Position numbers and translations under genes: made by a program
Shown: positions 18,801 through 25,508 of the stretch, one piece after another
Layout: each line of letters starts with the position of its first letter
Numbering within the stretch: position 1 is the first letter of the stretch
Notes under the pieces: generated by a model
What the model was told of the DNA's origin: nothing
Seen by the model: only the letters and a program-made list of their open reading frames with translations
Databases searched by the model: none
NCBI GenBank assembly: GCA_013349285.1
Contig: DUZU01000024.1
Coordinates: 1 to 49,454, forward strand
Length of the DNA: 49,454 nt
From: Deltaproteobacteria bacterium
Lineage (GTDB): Bacteria > Desulfobacterota > Desulfobulbia > Desulfobulbales > Desulfurivibrionaceae
Reading direction: 5' to 3'

Positions 18801-19998
18801 CGGTGACGAGGGAACCGTGGTCAGCGATCAAGACATCGTGATCGATTCGACCGCCAAGCCAACGATGTTGGCCGCGGAAAAATCATCACCTGTAATTGCA
18901 GAGGGCATCGAGGCCCCGCAGGTTGTTGCCGAGCCCCTTATTGCCGCATTACCGGCTGTTTTTTCGAAAGAGCCTGGAAAAGAGGAAACCGCGGTTCCCT
19001 CTCAAGCCGTGGGTACAATGCCATTACCCTCCAGTCCTTCTGGGCCGGCAATAGTAGCTGAAAAAGTAACGGCTGAAAAGGCGCAAGCCGGGCCGCACCC
19101 TGAGGTTTCTTCACCTTCTTTACCGATTTTGCCGGAGAGATTCACTTTTGAGGGCAGGTTGGGTTTCTCGGAACCATCTCCGAGGGTGCCCTTGGTTTCG
19201 CGCCCGCTTAAGCTCCAGCCGGTAAGCCCTGTTGTGGCGGGGGCTGTGCCATATCAAACAACAGATACCTTTGCTTCGTCGGCAATCAAGCAAGAGCTTG
19301 GCGGGGTTGCTGCGGTTGCGCCATTATCTGTAGGAACAGCGTTAAGGGCTTATCAGGCGGCGGACTCGGTTAAAGTTCCTTTGGTTTCCAGGCCTCTCCG
19401 GCCCCAGGCAAAAGCGGCTGGTTTAGTCCCGCCCAGGTCTGTTAAAACAGCACCTGCCGAGGTAAAAACTCCAGCCGCGCTATCTTTTCATGGGGTGCAT
19501 CTCGCCTCTTTCCGCCAGGCGGATAAGGCTGTGGAGTATATGGCTAATCTCAGGCAAAAAATGGCGACCGAACTAAAGGACAGTGATTTCAGTATCAGGT
19601 ATGTGGATCTGGGTCCGGCCAAGGGTAAATGGTATCGGGTCATGGCCGGGAGGTTCCGTGAAAAAGGGCAGGCTCAAACCTTGGCGAAAAAGTTGCAAGC
19701 CGTCACCGATTATGCCAAAATCCTTCCAGCAGGAGAAGCTTTGGGCACAACCCTGCACCTGGCTTCCTACAGGACTCAGCAGGGGGCCTTGGACGGAGTT
19801 CATGACCTTGTCGAAAAATTCGGCAATATTCTCCAGCGTAATGATATCGTTATTAAAAAGGTGGATCTGGGCGCGGAAAAAGGAAACTGGTATCGCATCT
19901 ATACCGGGAGTTTCCCAGATGTTTCTGGGGCCGGCAGCTTGCGCGAAAAATTAATGCGGTATGATCAATATGCGGCGATAATAAAAAAGGCTGAATAA
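15847..19998 (+). CDS. Giant usher-like outer-membrane protein with twin C-terminal SPOR domains
   Basis: At 1383 residues this is much longer than a usual usher (about 800-850). In order: a unique N-terminal region (1-150), a stalk-like domain (about 165-275, LLPLGEISAALGF, DDIYVTPQALAKWFPL), beta-barrel strands with an usher-plug-like section at 400-490 (PGWEVELYRND, GRYFFEDVPLFYG), more barrel to about 795, two SdrD-B/CarboxypepD-like modules (ALAFHDKNNNRVFDGEDVPL; VDGFIYRTEDANG), a Pro/Ala-rich linker with VPLVSRPL repeated, and two SPOR domains (about 1208-1290, 1300-1380). SPOR domains bind peptidoglycan. TTG 15847 has an excellent SD and an in-frame stop at 15832, yet no signal peptide is visible. 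It leads the pilin-chaperone operon. Usher role inferred from context and plug motif. Confidence 0.8.
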   Translation: MLTRPISSDNRNKGEVRLGGGLSPQGANPYADVYAVQQADRLLQGTGQYASWRNLRQNNGGDAVKVADIINRRHALLEDARQGKKVDWNYFDQLTAGLKEYNIHLFKSVEIQSEQTGFASSSQPVFVDQTATPSLKNIANNFLPALTENNVLILNVTCGKSLLSESLIAYADEGQALLPLGEISAALGFAIKVDPQQGVATGWFISEDRPFALSVDQQRVKSGEKELPVTDQDLVVGDDDIYVTPQALAKWFPLQVEVSFLDLEAKITAKEKLPFQIRQDRHDFRNQHGAKGSFASRLPARPMDYDLFSIPVVDVNIQGGYQGKNVGGNLNSSYSVLAQGDIAYMQADLFASGDEKGLYDTTHIRLEKVDPEGKLLGPLAATQVAAGDIDAVGFPLLSPPMLERGVSVSNTPLQATRDFDTTFFQGTMQPGWEVELYRNDTFLRSQTVQEDGRYFFEDVPLFYGDNDFRIVGHGPQGEKREKIISRAVGRDMVPAGEGEYQVALSQRSTSVLPDKDGFTSDDYGSWRFAGTYQHGISSSLFGATGISSVQFENQRHNYLRFGLGGSLAGVYGQSDYVYDTSSGGQGVQFLGQSKVGPVNIRARQSFYENFKDENHASDRLASRSNISLNATTHELGYLPSFNLGLSLDHAVYDQHQTTSVSPRLSTRIGNLNLTNSINWRNIDSPTQSEDVIDGLFQASGQLNNDNRLSGKIAYDIKNDFKIRSYSLSHRWRFNDETSVEADISHMVEEEDATSVGLKLNWNAGPFTLSPRVAYSTEGEFVGAVSLSFSSYAEPRTNGVHMTSTRLGNNGGVSALAFHDKNNNRVFDGEDVPLPDISIRATQAGKRGNTDANGVVTLTGLPQYIRTDLELDPNSLSNPAWQPVGEGVSITPRPGHIDKVDFPVVTVGEVDGFIYRTEDANGPQGAVGVQLDLVDGQGQVVQRTRSEYDGFYLFEKVTPGDYTVRVSPDDGKYGMSAFSGGGVFTIGDEGTVVSDQDIVIDSTAKPTMLAAEKSSPVIAEGIEAPQVVAEPLIAALPAVFSKEPGKEETAVPSQAVGTMPLPSSPSGPAIVAEKVTAEKAQAGPHPEVSSPSLPILPERFTFEGRLGFSEPSPRVPLVSRPLKLQPVSPVVAGAVPYQTTDTFASSAIKQELGGVAAVAPLSVGTALRAYQAADSVKVPLVSRPLRPQAKAAGLVPPRSVKTAPAEVKTPAALSFHGVHLASFRQADKAVEYMANLRQKMATELKDSDFSIRYVDLGPAKGKWYRVMAGRFREKGQAQTLAKKLQAVTDYAKILPAGEALGTTLHLASYRTQQGALDGVHDLVEKFGNILQRNDIVIKKVDLGAEKGNWYRIYTGSFPDVSGAGSLREKLMRYDQYAAIIKKAE

Positions 19999-20101
19999 AA
20001 TATTTAAGAAAACCTGTAATTATGCCGAAAAATGTAGATGAGAAGATTAATTAGATGTTGCGGTTTATACCAAGGCCGCAGGTTTATGTAGATGTTTAAG
20101 G

Positions 20102-20116
20102 AAGAAGGAGCTTCTT
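20102..20116 (+). promoter_or_regulatory. Hairpin embracing the ribosome-binding site of the first pilin gene
   Basis: AAGAAG (20102-20107), loop GAG, CTTCTT (20111-20116) ends one base before the ATG at 20118. The SD AGGAG lies in the stem and loop, so the hairpin would mask it. The stem is only six A-U-rich pairs, so the effect may be small. Confidence 0.4.
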
Positions 20117-20117
20117 T

Positions 20118-20639
20118 ATGAAAAGATTATTGTTTTGCCGCTGTTTAGCCCTGGTTGCCTTTTTGCTCTTAATTGGTGCCGGTAATGCGTTTGCCGTTGA
20201 TTCTACGGTAACGGTGGACGCGGTCATCCAGGCGGCCACCCTTACCGCTTCCGATACCACCCTTGATTTCGGTACTATTATTACCTCTGGAGCCGATACT
20301 GTAATTATTGATGCCTCTGCCGGGGCGGCGACTGCGGTGGCGACTGATCCCGCGGTAACCAATGTAACCGTGGTCGGAGGCAGTGGTGCAATTAACGTTA
20401 ATTCCAATATTCCCAACGCCATCGTCGATATTATCTATCCCGCCACTGTTATTATTAATGATGGTGGGGTAAACAATATGACGGTGGACCAGATTGCCAC
20501 CTACTCTACGGCTAGCCCTTTAACCCTTGACGGAGCCGGGGCCGGAGTGATCAATGTCGGAGGCCAGTTGAATATTCTTGCCGCCCAGGTGGCGGGCACT
20601 TATACCAACACCGGCACGGTGTCGGTCAACTACCAGTAA
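20118..20639 (+). CDS. DUF4402-like secreted pilin/adhesin subunit
   Basis: This 173-residue precursor has a clear signal peptide (MKRLLFCRCLALVAFLLLIG, cleavage near AFA-VDS). The mature part is all-beta, rich in Ala, Thr, Val and Asn and free of cysteine, with LDFGTI near its start and a final VSVNYQ strand. The pattern, length and neighbours suit the DUF4402 family found in chaperone-usher-like loci. It is probably exported through the upstream usher-like protein with help from the chaperone at 21283. Subunit role is inferred. Confidence 0.75.
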   Translation: MKRLLFCRCLALVAFLLLIGAGNAFAVDSTVTVDAVIQAATLTASDTTLDFGTIITSGADTVIIDASAGAATAVATDPAVTNVTVVGGSGAINVNSNIPNAIVDIIYPATVIINDGGVNNMTVDQIATYSTASPLTLDGAGAGVINVGGQLNILAAQVAGTYTNTGTVSVNYQ

Positions 20640-20750
20640 GAGGATAAGATTGTAGATAATATTGGGGGGATTGTCGGATATTGGGAAAACAATAGCCTTG
20701 TTGGTCGCAGTATTGGTGGGGAGAGATATTATTAAGGGGCGCCGAAATAG

Positions 20751-21227
20751 ATGGCTGTGAAATATTGTTTTCGTGCGGTCATCGTGGGCGTTTTTTTTAT
20801 GGGGGTATGTTTTCCGTTATCTCTTTTCGCTTTTACCGTCGACACCATCCAGCCCCTCTCCTTTGGGCAGGTGATCGCCGATCCCACTGCCAATGAGACC
20901 ATCGAGGTCGATGCCCAAACCGGGCCGGCAACCACCGAAAAAACCAGCAGCGGCTATTCTTATATTGTCTCCGGGGGAAACAATGGAACTATCCGCATCA
21001 ACACCGGTACCTCTCTATCCTGCTCCCTGCTTTTTCCGCCCAGCATCACCCTGTCCGGTGGCGGGGATACCATGCTCGTAGATCATTTCTCCCTTTTGTC
21101 GATGAACGGCGGTTCCACTGTCGGCGGGATCCTCGATCTGTATATCGGGGGGCGAATGAATATCCACAGCGGCCAATTAGGAGCCAGCTATAGTGGTAAT
21201 GTTGTGGTGACCGTGATTATTGAATAA
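20751..21227 (+). CDS. Second DUF4402-like secreted pilin/adhesin subunit
   Basis: The 158-residue precursor has a signal peptide (hydrophobic 9-26, cleavage near LFA-FTV). The mature chain starts TVDTIQPLSFGQVIADPTA, echoing LDFGTI of the preceding subunit, and ends in alternating Val/Thr strands (GNVVVTVIIE). The two subunits are clearly divergent, so one may be the major subunit and the other a tip or minor subunit. It lies 111 bp after the first and 55 bp before the chaperone gene. Confidence 0.72.
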   Translation: MAVKYCFRAVIVGVFFMGVCFPLSLFAFTVDTIQPLSFGQVIADPTANETIEVDAQTGPATTEKTSSGYSYIVSGGNNGTIRINTGTSLSCSLLFPPSITLSGGGDTMLVDHFSLLSMNGGSTVGGILDLYIGGRMNIHSGQLGASYSGNVVVTVIIE

Positions 21228-21282
21228 ACTTTTATCTTTCGCAGCTCCTTATTTTTATAAAAACAAATAAAAGGCAGAACCT

Positions 21283-22194
21283 ATGATGATTACTTTGGCC
21301 AATAAATTTTCATTGCGCCCTCTTTTAGTCTATCTCGGCAGAGGGGACTTTCGACTGCGGCTTTTGGTTTTTATTATTTTGATGGCCATCTCGACTGTGG
21401 GTATGCCGGAGCTGGTCAAGGCCGCCAAGCATGGGGTAATGGTCTCCCCGCAGCGGGTTATTTTTGAAGGACGCAATCGGAGCGCCCAGATTCGGGTCGT
21501 TAACTCCAGTGATCAGCCATGTAAATTTCGAGTCGAGTTGGTTCATATCGCCATGGATGCCACGGGCAGGATGCGGGAGATCAAGGAGCCGCTGGCTGCG
21601 CAAAAAAATGTGGAAAAGATGCTGCGTTTTTCCCCGCGCCAGATTTCGCTCAAACCGAAAGAGGCGCAGACCATCCGCTTGATGGCGAGAAGGCCGGCGG
21701 GGGTTGTCGATGGCGAGTATCGGGTACATTTGAGCCTGGTGCCGGTTCCTCCTGATCCCTCTTCATCAGACGCCCTCGAGGCGGAGCAGGTCGAGAAAAA
21801 AACCAGCGTTAACATTGATATGATGATCGGGGTGACGCTTCCGGTTTTTATTCGGTTCGGCGACTTGGCGGCAGGGGTCACCGCTTCAAATCTGGTGTTG
21901 CATGAGGGGGAGAATCCTTTTGTGAATCTCGACCTTAACCGGACCGGCAACTGCTCGGTTGCAACCGATATCGAACTTTATCTTTCCTCGCCGGCTGGTG
22001 GCGATGAGACCAGGGTTGGCAGGGTCTCCGGCGCCGCGGTCTATTATCCCGCCTTGCTGCGCACCGTTAAAATACCTTTGTCCGTGCCTGCCGGGTTCAG
22101 GTTTGCCGGAAAAAGGTTAAAAGCGGTGCTTAAAGATCATGAAGACACCAACCACCCGGTCTTTTCCTCTAAAATTTTTGCTTTTCGCGAGTAG
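21283..22194 (+). CDS. Pilus-assembly periplasmic chaperone
   Basis: This 303-residue protein has a long N-terminal export signal (hydrophobic about 27-40, ending near VKAAKHG). The first immunoglobulin-like domain starts GVMVSPQRVIFEGRNRSAQIRVVNSS, typical of PapD-like chaperones, and KPKEAQTIRLMARRPAGVVDGEYRVHL is family-like; a second domain follows (about 190-300). Such chaperones cap and deliver pilin subunits to the usher. It closes the usher-pilin-pilin-chaperone operon. Divergence from classical FimC types suggests an archaic or alternative chaperone-usher class. Confidence 0.88.
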   Translation: MMITLANKFSLRPLLVYLGRGDFRLRLLVFIILMAISTVGMPELVKAAKHGVMVSPQRVIFEGRNRSAQIRVVNSSDQPCKFRVELVHIAMDATGRMREIKEPLAAQKNVEKMLRFSPRQISLKPKEAQTIRLMARRPAGVVDGEYRVHLSLVPVPPDPSSSDALEAEQVEKKTSVNIDMMIGVTLPVFIRFGDLAAGVTASNLVLHEGENPFVNLDLNRTGNCSVATDIELYLSSPAGGDETRVGRVSGAAVYYPALLRTVKIPLSVPAGFRFAGKRLKAVLKDHEDTNHPVFSSKIFAFRE

Positions 22195-22228
22195 TTGTTT
22201 TTTATCGCGGCGATGGTCGGGCAACTGC

Positions 22229-22939
22229 CTATAAGTTGTTATTTTTAAAGGCCTGGATCAGGTATTCCGGCTTGTTGGTTGCAAAGGGCATTTGGTATCT
22301 GGCGAGAAATTCCTCGGTAAAAGCGGGGTAGTCAAGAAACACCTCTTGCCATCCGAATTTATTGAATATCGTCCGATAGTCAGCTTCGGTGCGGTTGTAT
22401 ACCTCGACCTTGACCCCTTTTTTCAGCTCCATATAACCGCTTTGCTTCTGGTTAAAACCGCTAAACACCTCACTGTCTGAATTTTCTTCTATAAATTCGG
22501 GATTGAACACGGCAAAGATAATTAAGCCGTTGGGTTGCAGAAGGGGGATAATCTTTTGGATGGTTGTTTCAATATCGGCGATAAATTGAAAGACCATTAT
22601 TGAGGTTATCAAGTCGTATTTTCCGTTCTCGGCCGCCATGGCGTACGAGTTGGTTATGGTTACCCCCTCGGGGTTGTTGAGTCTTGCCGCCTTGACCAGT
22701 TCTTCTGCTTGGTCGTAACCGGTCACAGTAAAGCCCAGCTCATATAATTTTCGGCAAAACAATCCGCCGCCGCAACCAAAATCCAAGGCCTTGCGCCTGT
22801 TTTGTCCGGTAAAAGCCTGGTCAATGCAACTGATAATCGAGGGCCAGGCAATGCAGATATTGTCTGCGGCGCATTCAGGGATGGTATTTTCGCTGCAGTT
22901 GCAGCTGAAAATATCGGTAAGTTGGTTCCATTGGTTCAT
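22229..22939 (-). CDS. Class I SAM-dependent methyltransferase
   Basis: This 236-residue cytoplasmic protein has methyltransferase motif I ALDFGCGGGLFCRKLYELGF (about 51-70), the acidic loop VTGYDQAEELV, motif ITSIMVFQFIADIE and post-motif PNGLIIFAVFNPEF. The substrate is unknown; the fold is of the UbiE/BioC/Methyltransf_11 type. It is convergent with the chaperone gene (34 bp between stops) and divergent from the REC-DUF3369-GGDEF gene, so it is probably transcribed alone. Confidence 0.85.
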   Translation of the reverse strand: MNQWNQLTDIFSCNCSENTIPECAADNICIAWPSIISCIDQAFTGQNRRKALDFGCGGGLFCRKLYELGFTVTGYDQAEELVKAARLNNPEGVTITNSYAMAAENGKYDLITSIMVFQFIADIETTIQKIIPLLQPNGLIIFAVFNPEFIEENSDSEVFSGFNQKQSGYMELKKGVKVEVYNRTEADYRTIFNKFGWQEVFLDYPAFTEEFLARYQMPFATNKPEYLIQAFKNNNL

Positions 22940-23039
22940 GTTCGTTTAGGTAACTCCCCATGGTGAATCATTGAGATATAAGTTGTGGCCATACAGAATA
23001 GGTTAGCGGCATTCCTCTATTTTTTTAACTAACTCTGGT

Positions 23040-23069
23040 TTGACACGCCTTCCCGCATTTTGATATAAA
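23040..23069 (+). promoter_or_regulatory. Sigma-70-type promoter for the REC-GGDEF / kinase operon
   Basis: A perfect TTGACA (23040-23045) and TATAAA (23064-23069) are separated by 18 bp. It lies about 65 bp before the TTG start at 23136 and is one of the best promoter matches in the window. Confidence 0.7.
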
Positions 23070-23135
23070 TTTAAGAAGCTGTCTATTCTTTAAGCGCACA
23101 AAAAATACATTTCTTGGTTGGTTCTGGAGAGTTAC

Positions 23136-24719
23136 TTGAAAAATACCACGATACTCTGTGTTGACGACGAACCGGGTGTGCTCGAAGCCTACCGGAAAAT
23201 TTTACAGAATGACAGGGGTGAAGAGTCTGATGTGAAAAACAGACTCTCGGCCAGAAGGCGACGCGTGTCCGGAGAAAAGGAGTCGGAGTTGACAGGTCCG
23301 GACTCTTGCTCGGAGGCGCCTTGTTTTAATGTCCTCACGGCCTCCAGCGGCGAAGAGGCAGTGGATATTGTCCGCCGCGAGCTCGACCTGGGCAGACAAA
23401 TCGCGGTCGGCTTTTTCGATATGCTGATGCCGGGCGGCATAGACGGGCAGGAAACGATCGCCCGTATTCGCGAACTCGACAACCAGATTCTTTGCGCGGT
23501 GGTCACCGCTTATACTGATCGCAGTACGATGCAGATCGGCAAGGTTTTTGATCGTCAGGAAGACTGGCTTTATTTTAACAAGCCTTTTACCATGGGCGAG
23601 CTTTCCCAATCCGCACTCCATCTTGTCTCGGCTTGGAATAGGAGACGAAACGAGGAAGCCCTGGTCAGCCGGCTGGAGATGATGCAGAACAGTCTGATGG
23701 GGATTCTCGATTTTGTCCATGATCTCAATAAGATTCCGCCCATGATCCTCGACCATCTGCTGGAGGGGACCCTCTGCCATTTTCTCAGACTGCTTGATGC
23801 CGAAGACGGCTTTGTCCGGCTGAACGACGGTGAGCAAAAGGCAACGATGATTGGCGCCGGCCGCTTCAAGGGGATCTCCGCCGATAAGCTGATCAATATG
23901 TCCTCCCAGTGGGGGCTGGTGGAAGATGCGGTTATGGTGCGGAAACCGATTGTGGTCGAGCACATGGCGGCCATTCCCCTGCAGGTCGGGACCCTGGTGC
24001 AAGGTGTGCTCTTTGTCCAGCAGGAGGGGCCTTTCTTGCAGGATCCGAAATTGCTTGAGATGTTTGCCAGTCAGGCCGTGAACATGATTCAGAATTCACA
24101 GATATATCAAGAGCTGCACAGCACCAATATCTATCTTTCCACCACCCTTGATGAATTGCAGCAAACCGCCGGCCGGTTGTCAAGGTCCGAGGAGCTGCGG
24201 GAGCAATATGAAAAATTGACTTACTATGATGTGCTGACCGGACTCCCTAACCGACGCTACCTAGAAGTTTTTTTCAAACAGCTTCTTTCCCGTAGCTTTC
24301 GCCAAAGAAACTCCATGGCCTGCCTGATGATGGATTTGGACCATTTCAAGATGATCAATGACAGCTACGGCCATCCTGTCGGTGATCGGTTTCTCCGGGA
24401 ATTGGGGGGCATACTGAACGAGTATAGACGCGGTCACGATTTTGTCTGCCGTTATGGAGGGGAAGAGTTTACTCTGCTGCTGGAAAACATTTCAGCCGAA
24501 GACGCGCTTATTATAGGAGAACGGATCCGTCGTACTGTTGAGGCCTATACATTTAATGGAGATGGCCAGCCGGTCAAGGCGACGATCAGTATGGGGATTG
24601 CGGTGTTGAAGCCGACTGCGGTAACCACCACCGCGGAGATCATCGAAAAGGCGGATCAAGCCTTGTATGAAGCGAAAAAAAAGGGCAGGAACTGTTGTGT
24701 TTTGGCGGCCGAGCAGTAA
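23136..24719 (+). CDS. REC-DUF3369-GGDEF response regulator diguanylate cyclase
   Basis: The 527-residue product has a receiver domain (ILCVDDEPGVLEAYRKIL; acceptor Asp at FFDMLMPGG, about residue 95; FNKPF lysine) with an insert of about 35 charged residues after helix 1. A DUF3369-like sensor (about 185-330) and a GGDEF domain follow (DVLTGLPNRRYLE, MDLDHFKMINDSYGH, RYGGEEF, DQALYEAKKKGRN). The GGEEF site looks active, so phosphorylation should control c-di-GMP synthesis. TTG 23136 has GGAG six bases upstream; TTG 23118 lacks one. The partner kinase is probably the gene at 25509, two genes on in the same operon. Confidence 0.88.
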   Translation: MKNTTILCVDDEPGVLEAYRKILQNDRGEESDVKNRLSARRRRVSGEKESELTGPDSCSEAPCFNVLTASSGEEAVDIVRRELDLGRQIAVGFFDMLMPGGIDGQETIARIRELDNQILCAVVTAYTDRSTMQIGKVFDRQEDWLYFNKPFTMGELSQSALHLVSAWNRRRNEEALVSRLEMMQNSLMGILDFVHDLNKIPPMILDHLLEGTLCHFLRLLDAEDGFVRLNDGEQKATMIGAGRFKGISADKLINMSSQWGLVEDAVMVRKPIVVEHMAAIPLQVGTLVQGVLFVQQEGPFLQDPKLLEMFASQAVNMIQNSQIYQELHSTNIYLSTTLDELQQTAGRLSRSEELREQYEKLTYYDVLTGLPNRRYLEVFFKQLLSRSFRQRNSMACLMMDLDHFKMINDSYGHPVGDRFLRELGGILNEYRRGHDFVCRYGGEEFTLLLENISAEDALIIGERIRRTVEAYTFNGDGQPVKATISMGIAVLKPTAVTTTAEIIEKADQALYEAKKKGRNCCVLAAEQ

Positions 24720-24765
24720 CTTCCGGTCGTTATTTTTTTAATCTATAGCCGATGTGGAGAATAAT

Positions 24766-25497
24766 ATGAGACCTTTGCACCTGTTTTCCATCCTTGCCCT
24801 CGCCCTGCTGCTGGTGGCCGCCCCCTTGCTGCAGCCTATTCTGGCGGAGGAGGCTGGAGAGGAAGAGGAGAGCATTGCCGAGATCATTGAACGATCCAAC
24901 ATGACCCCTGCCTTGCGGGAGACGGTAATTGAACTTTTTGAGCATCTCCATCTGCTTGAGGGCAGTTTTCGTAATGAACAGTGGGAAAAGGCCTCTCGGG
25001 AGGTGGATCAGATCGATCATTTTTACAGCAAGGTCCTGCAACTCAGTGAGGAGATGAAATCTAAAGTGGAGCTCAGTTACCTGCAGGCCTTTGAGTTTTC
25101 CCTGGCCGAAATTAATCGAGGCATCAAGCGCCGGGACCGAGAGTTGGTGGAAAGTAGATTTCTTGAATTGCAACCTGAACTCTTTGATATCCTCGACAGG
25201 TTTACCGTCATCCCCCTGCGGTTGACGGCCAGTCGGTTTTATATTGATCTGGCGATCAACGCCTTGAAAGAAGGCCGTTTTGATATTGCCCTGGATGAAC
25301 TTGGCGAAATCAGCGAGTACATGGAACAGCTGGAGCAAACACTCACGTCCAGGGGGTTGGACATGGCCTCTTTGCACCGGCAACTTAGCCAAGCCCGTCA
25401 GCAGCTCCAGAAAAAACAGGGGCCGACAAGCAAGCAGGCCCTGGAAGAGATTCGCCGGAGTCTGGAACAGTTTTTTCAGAATTTTGCTATTAAATAA
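24766..25497 (+). CDS. Exported helical protein of unknown function in a two-component operon
   Basis: This 243-residue precursor has a signal peptide (MRPLHLFSILALALLLVAAP, cleavage near LAEEA). The mature chain is acidic, nearly all alpha-helical and rich in Glu, Leu and Gln, with heptad-like stretches at about 180-240 (QLEQTLTSRGLDMASLHRQL). No domain is recognised. It starts 46 bp after the GGDEF response regulator and ends 11 bp before the kinase, so it is probably a periplasmic accessory or ligand-presenting protein for that kinase. ATG 24766 has GGAG upstream; the GTG at 24754 is alternative. Confidence 0.75.
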   Translation: MRPLHLFSILALALLLVAAPLLQPILAEEAGEEEESIAEIIERSNMTPALRETVIELFEHLHLLEGSFRNEQWEKASREVDQIDHFYSKVLQLSEEMKSKVELSYLQAFEFSLAEINRGIKRRDRELVESRFLELQPELFDILDRFTVIPLRLTASRFYIDLAINALKEGRFDIALDELGEISEYMEQLEQTLTSRGLDMASLHRQLSQARQQLQKKQGPTSKQALEEIRRSLEQFFQNFAIK

Positions 25498-25508
25498 CAG
25501 GAGCACAG

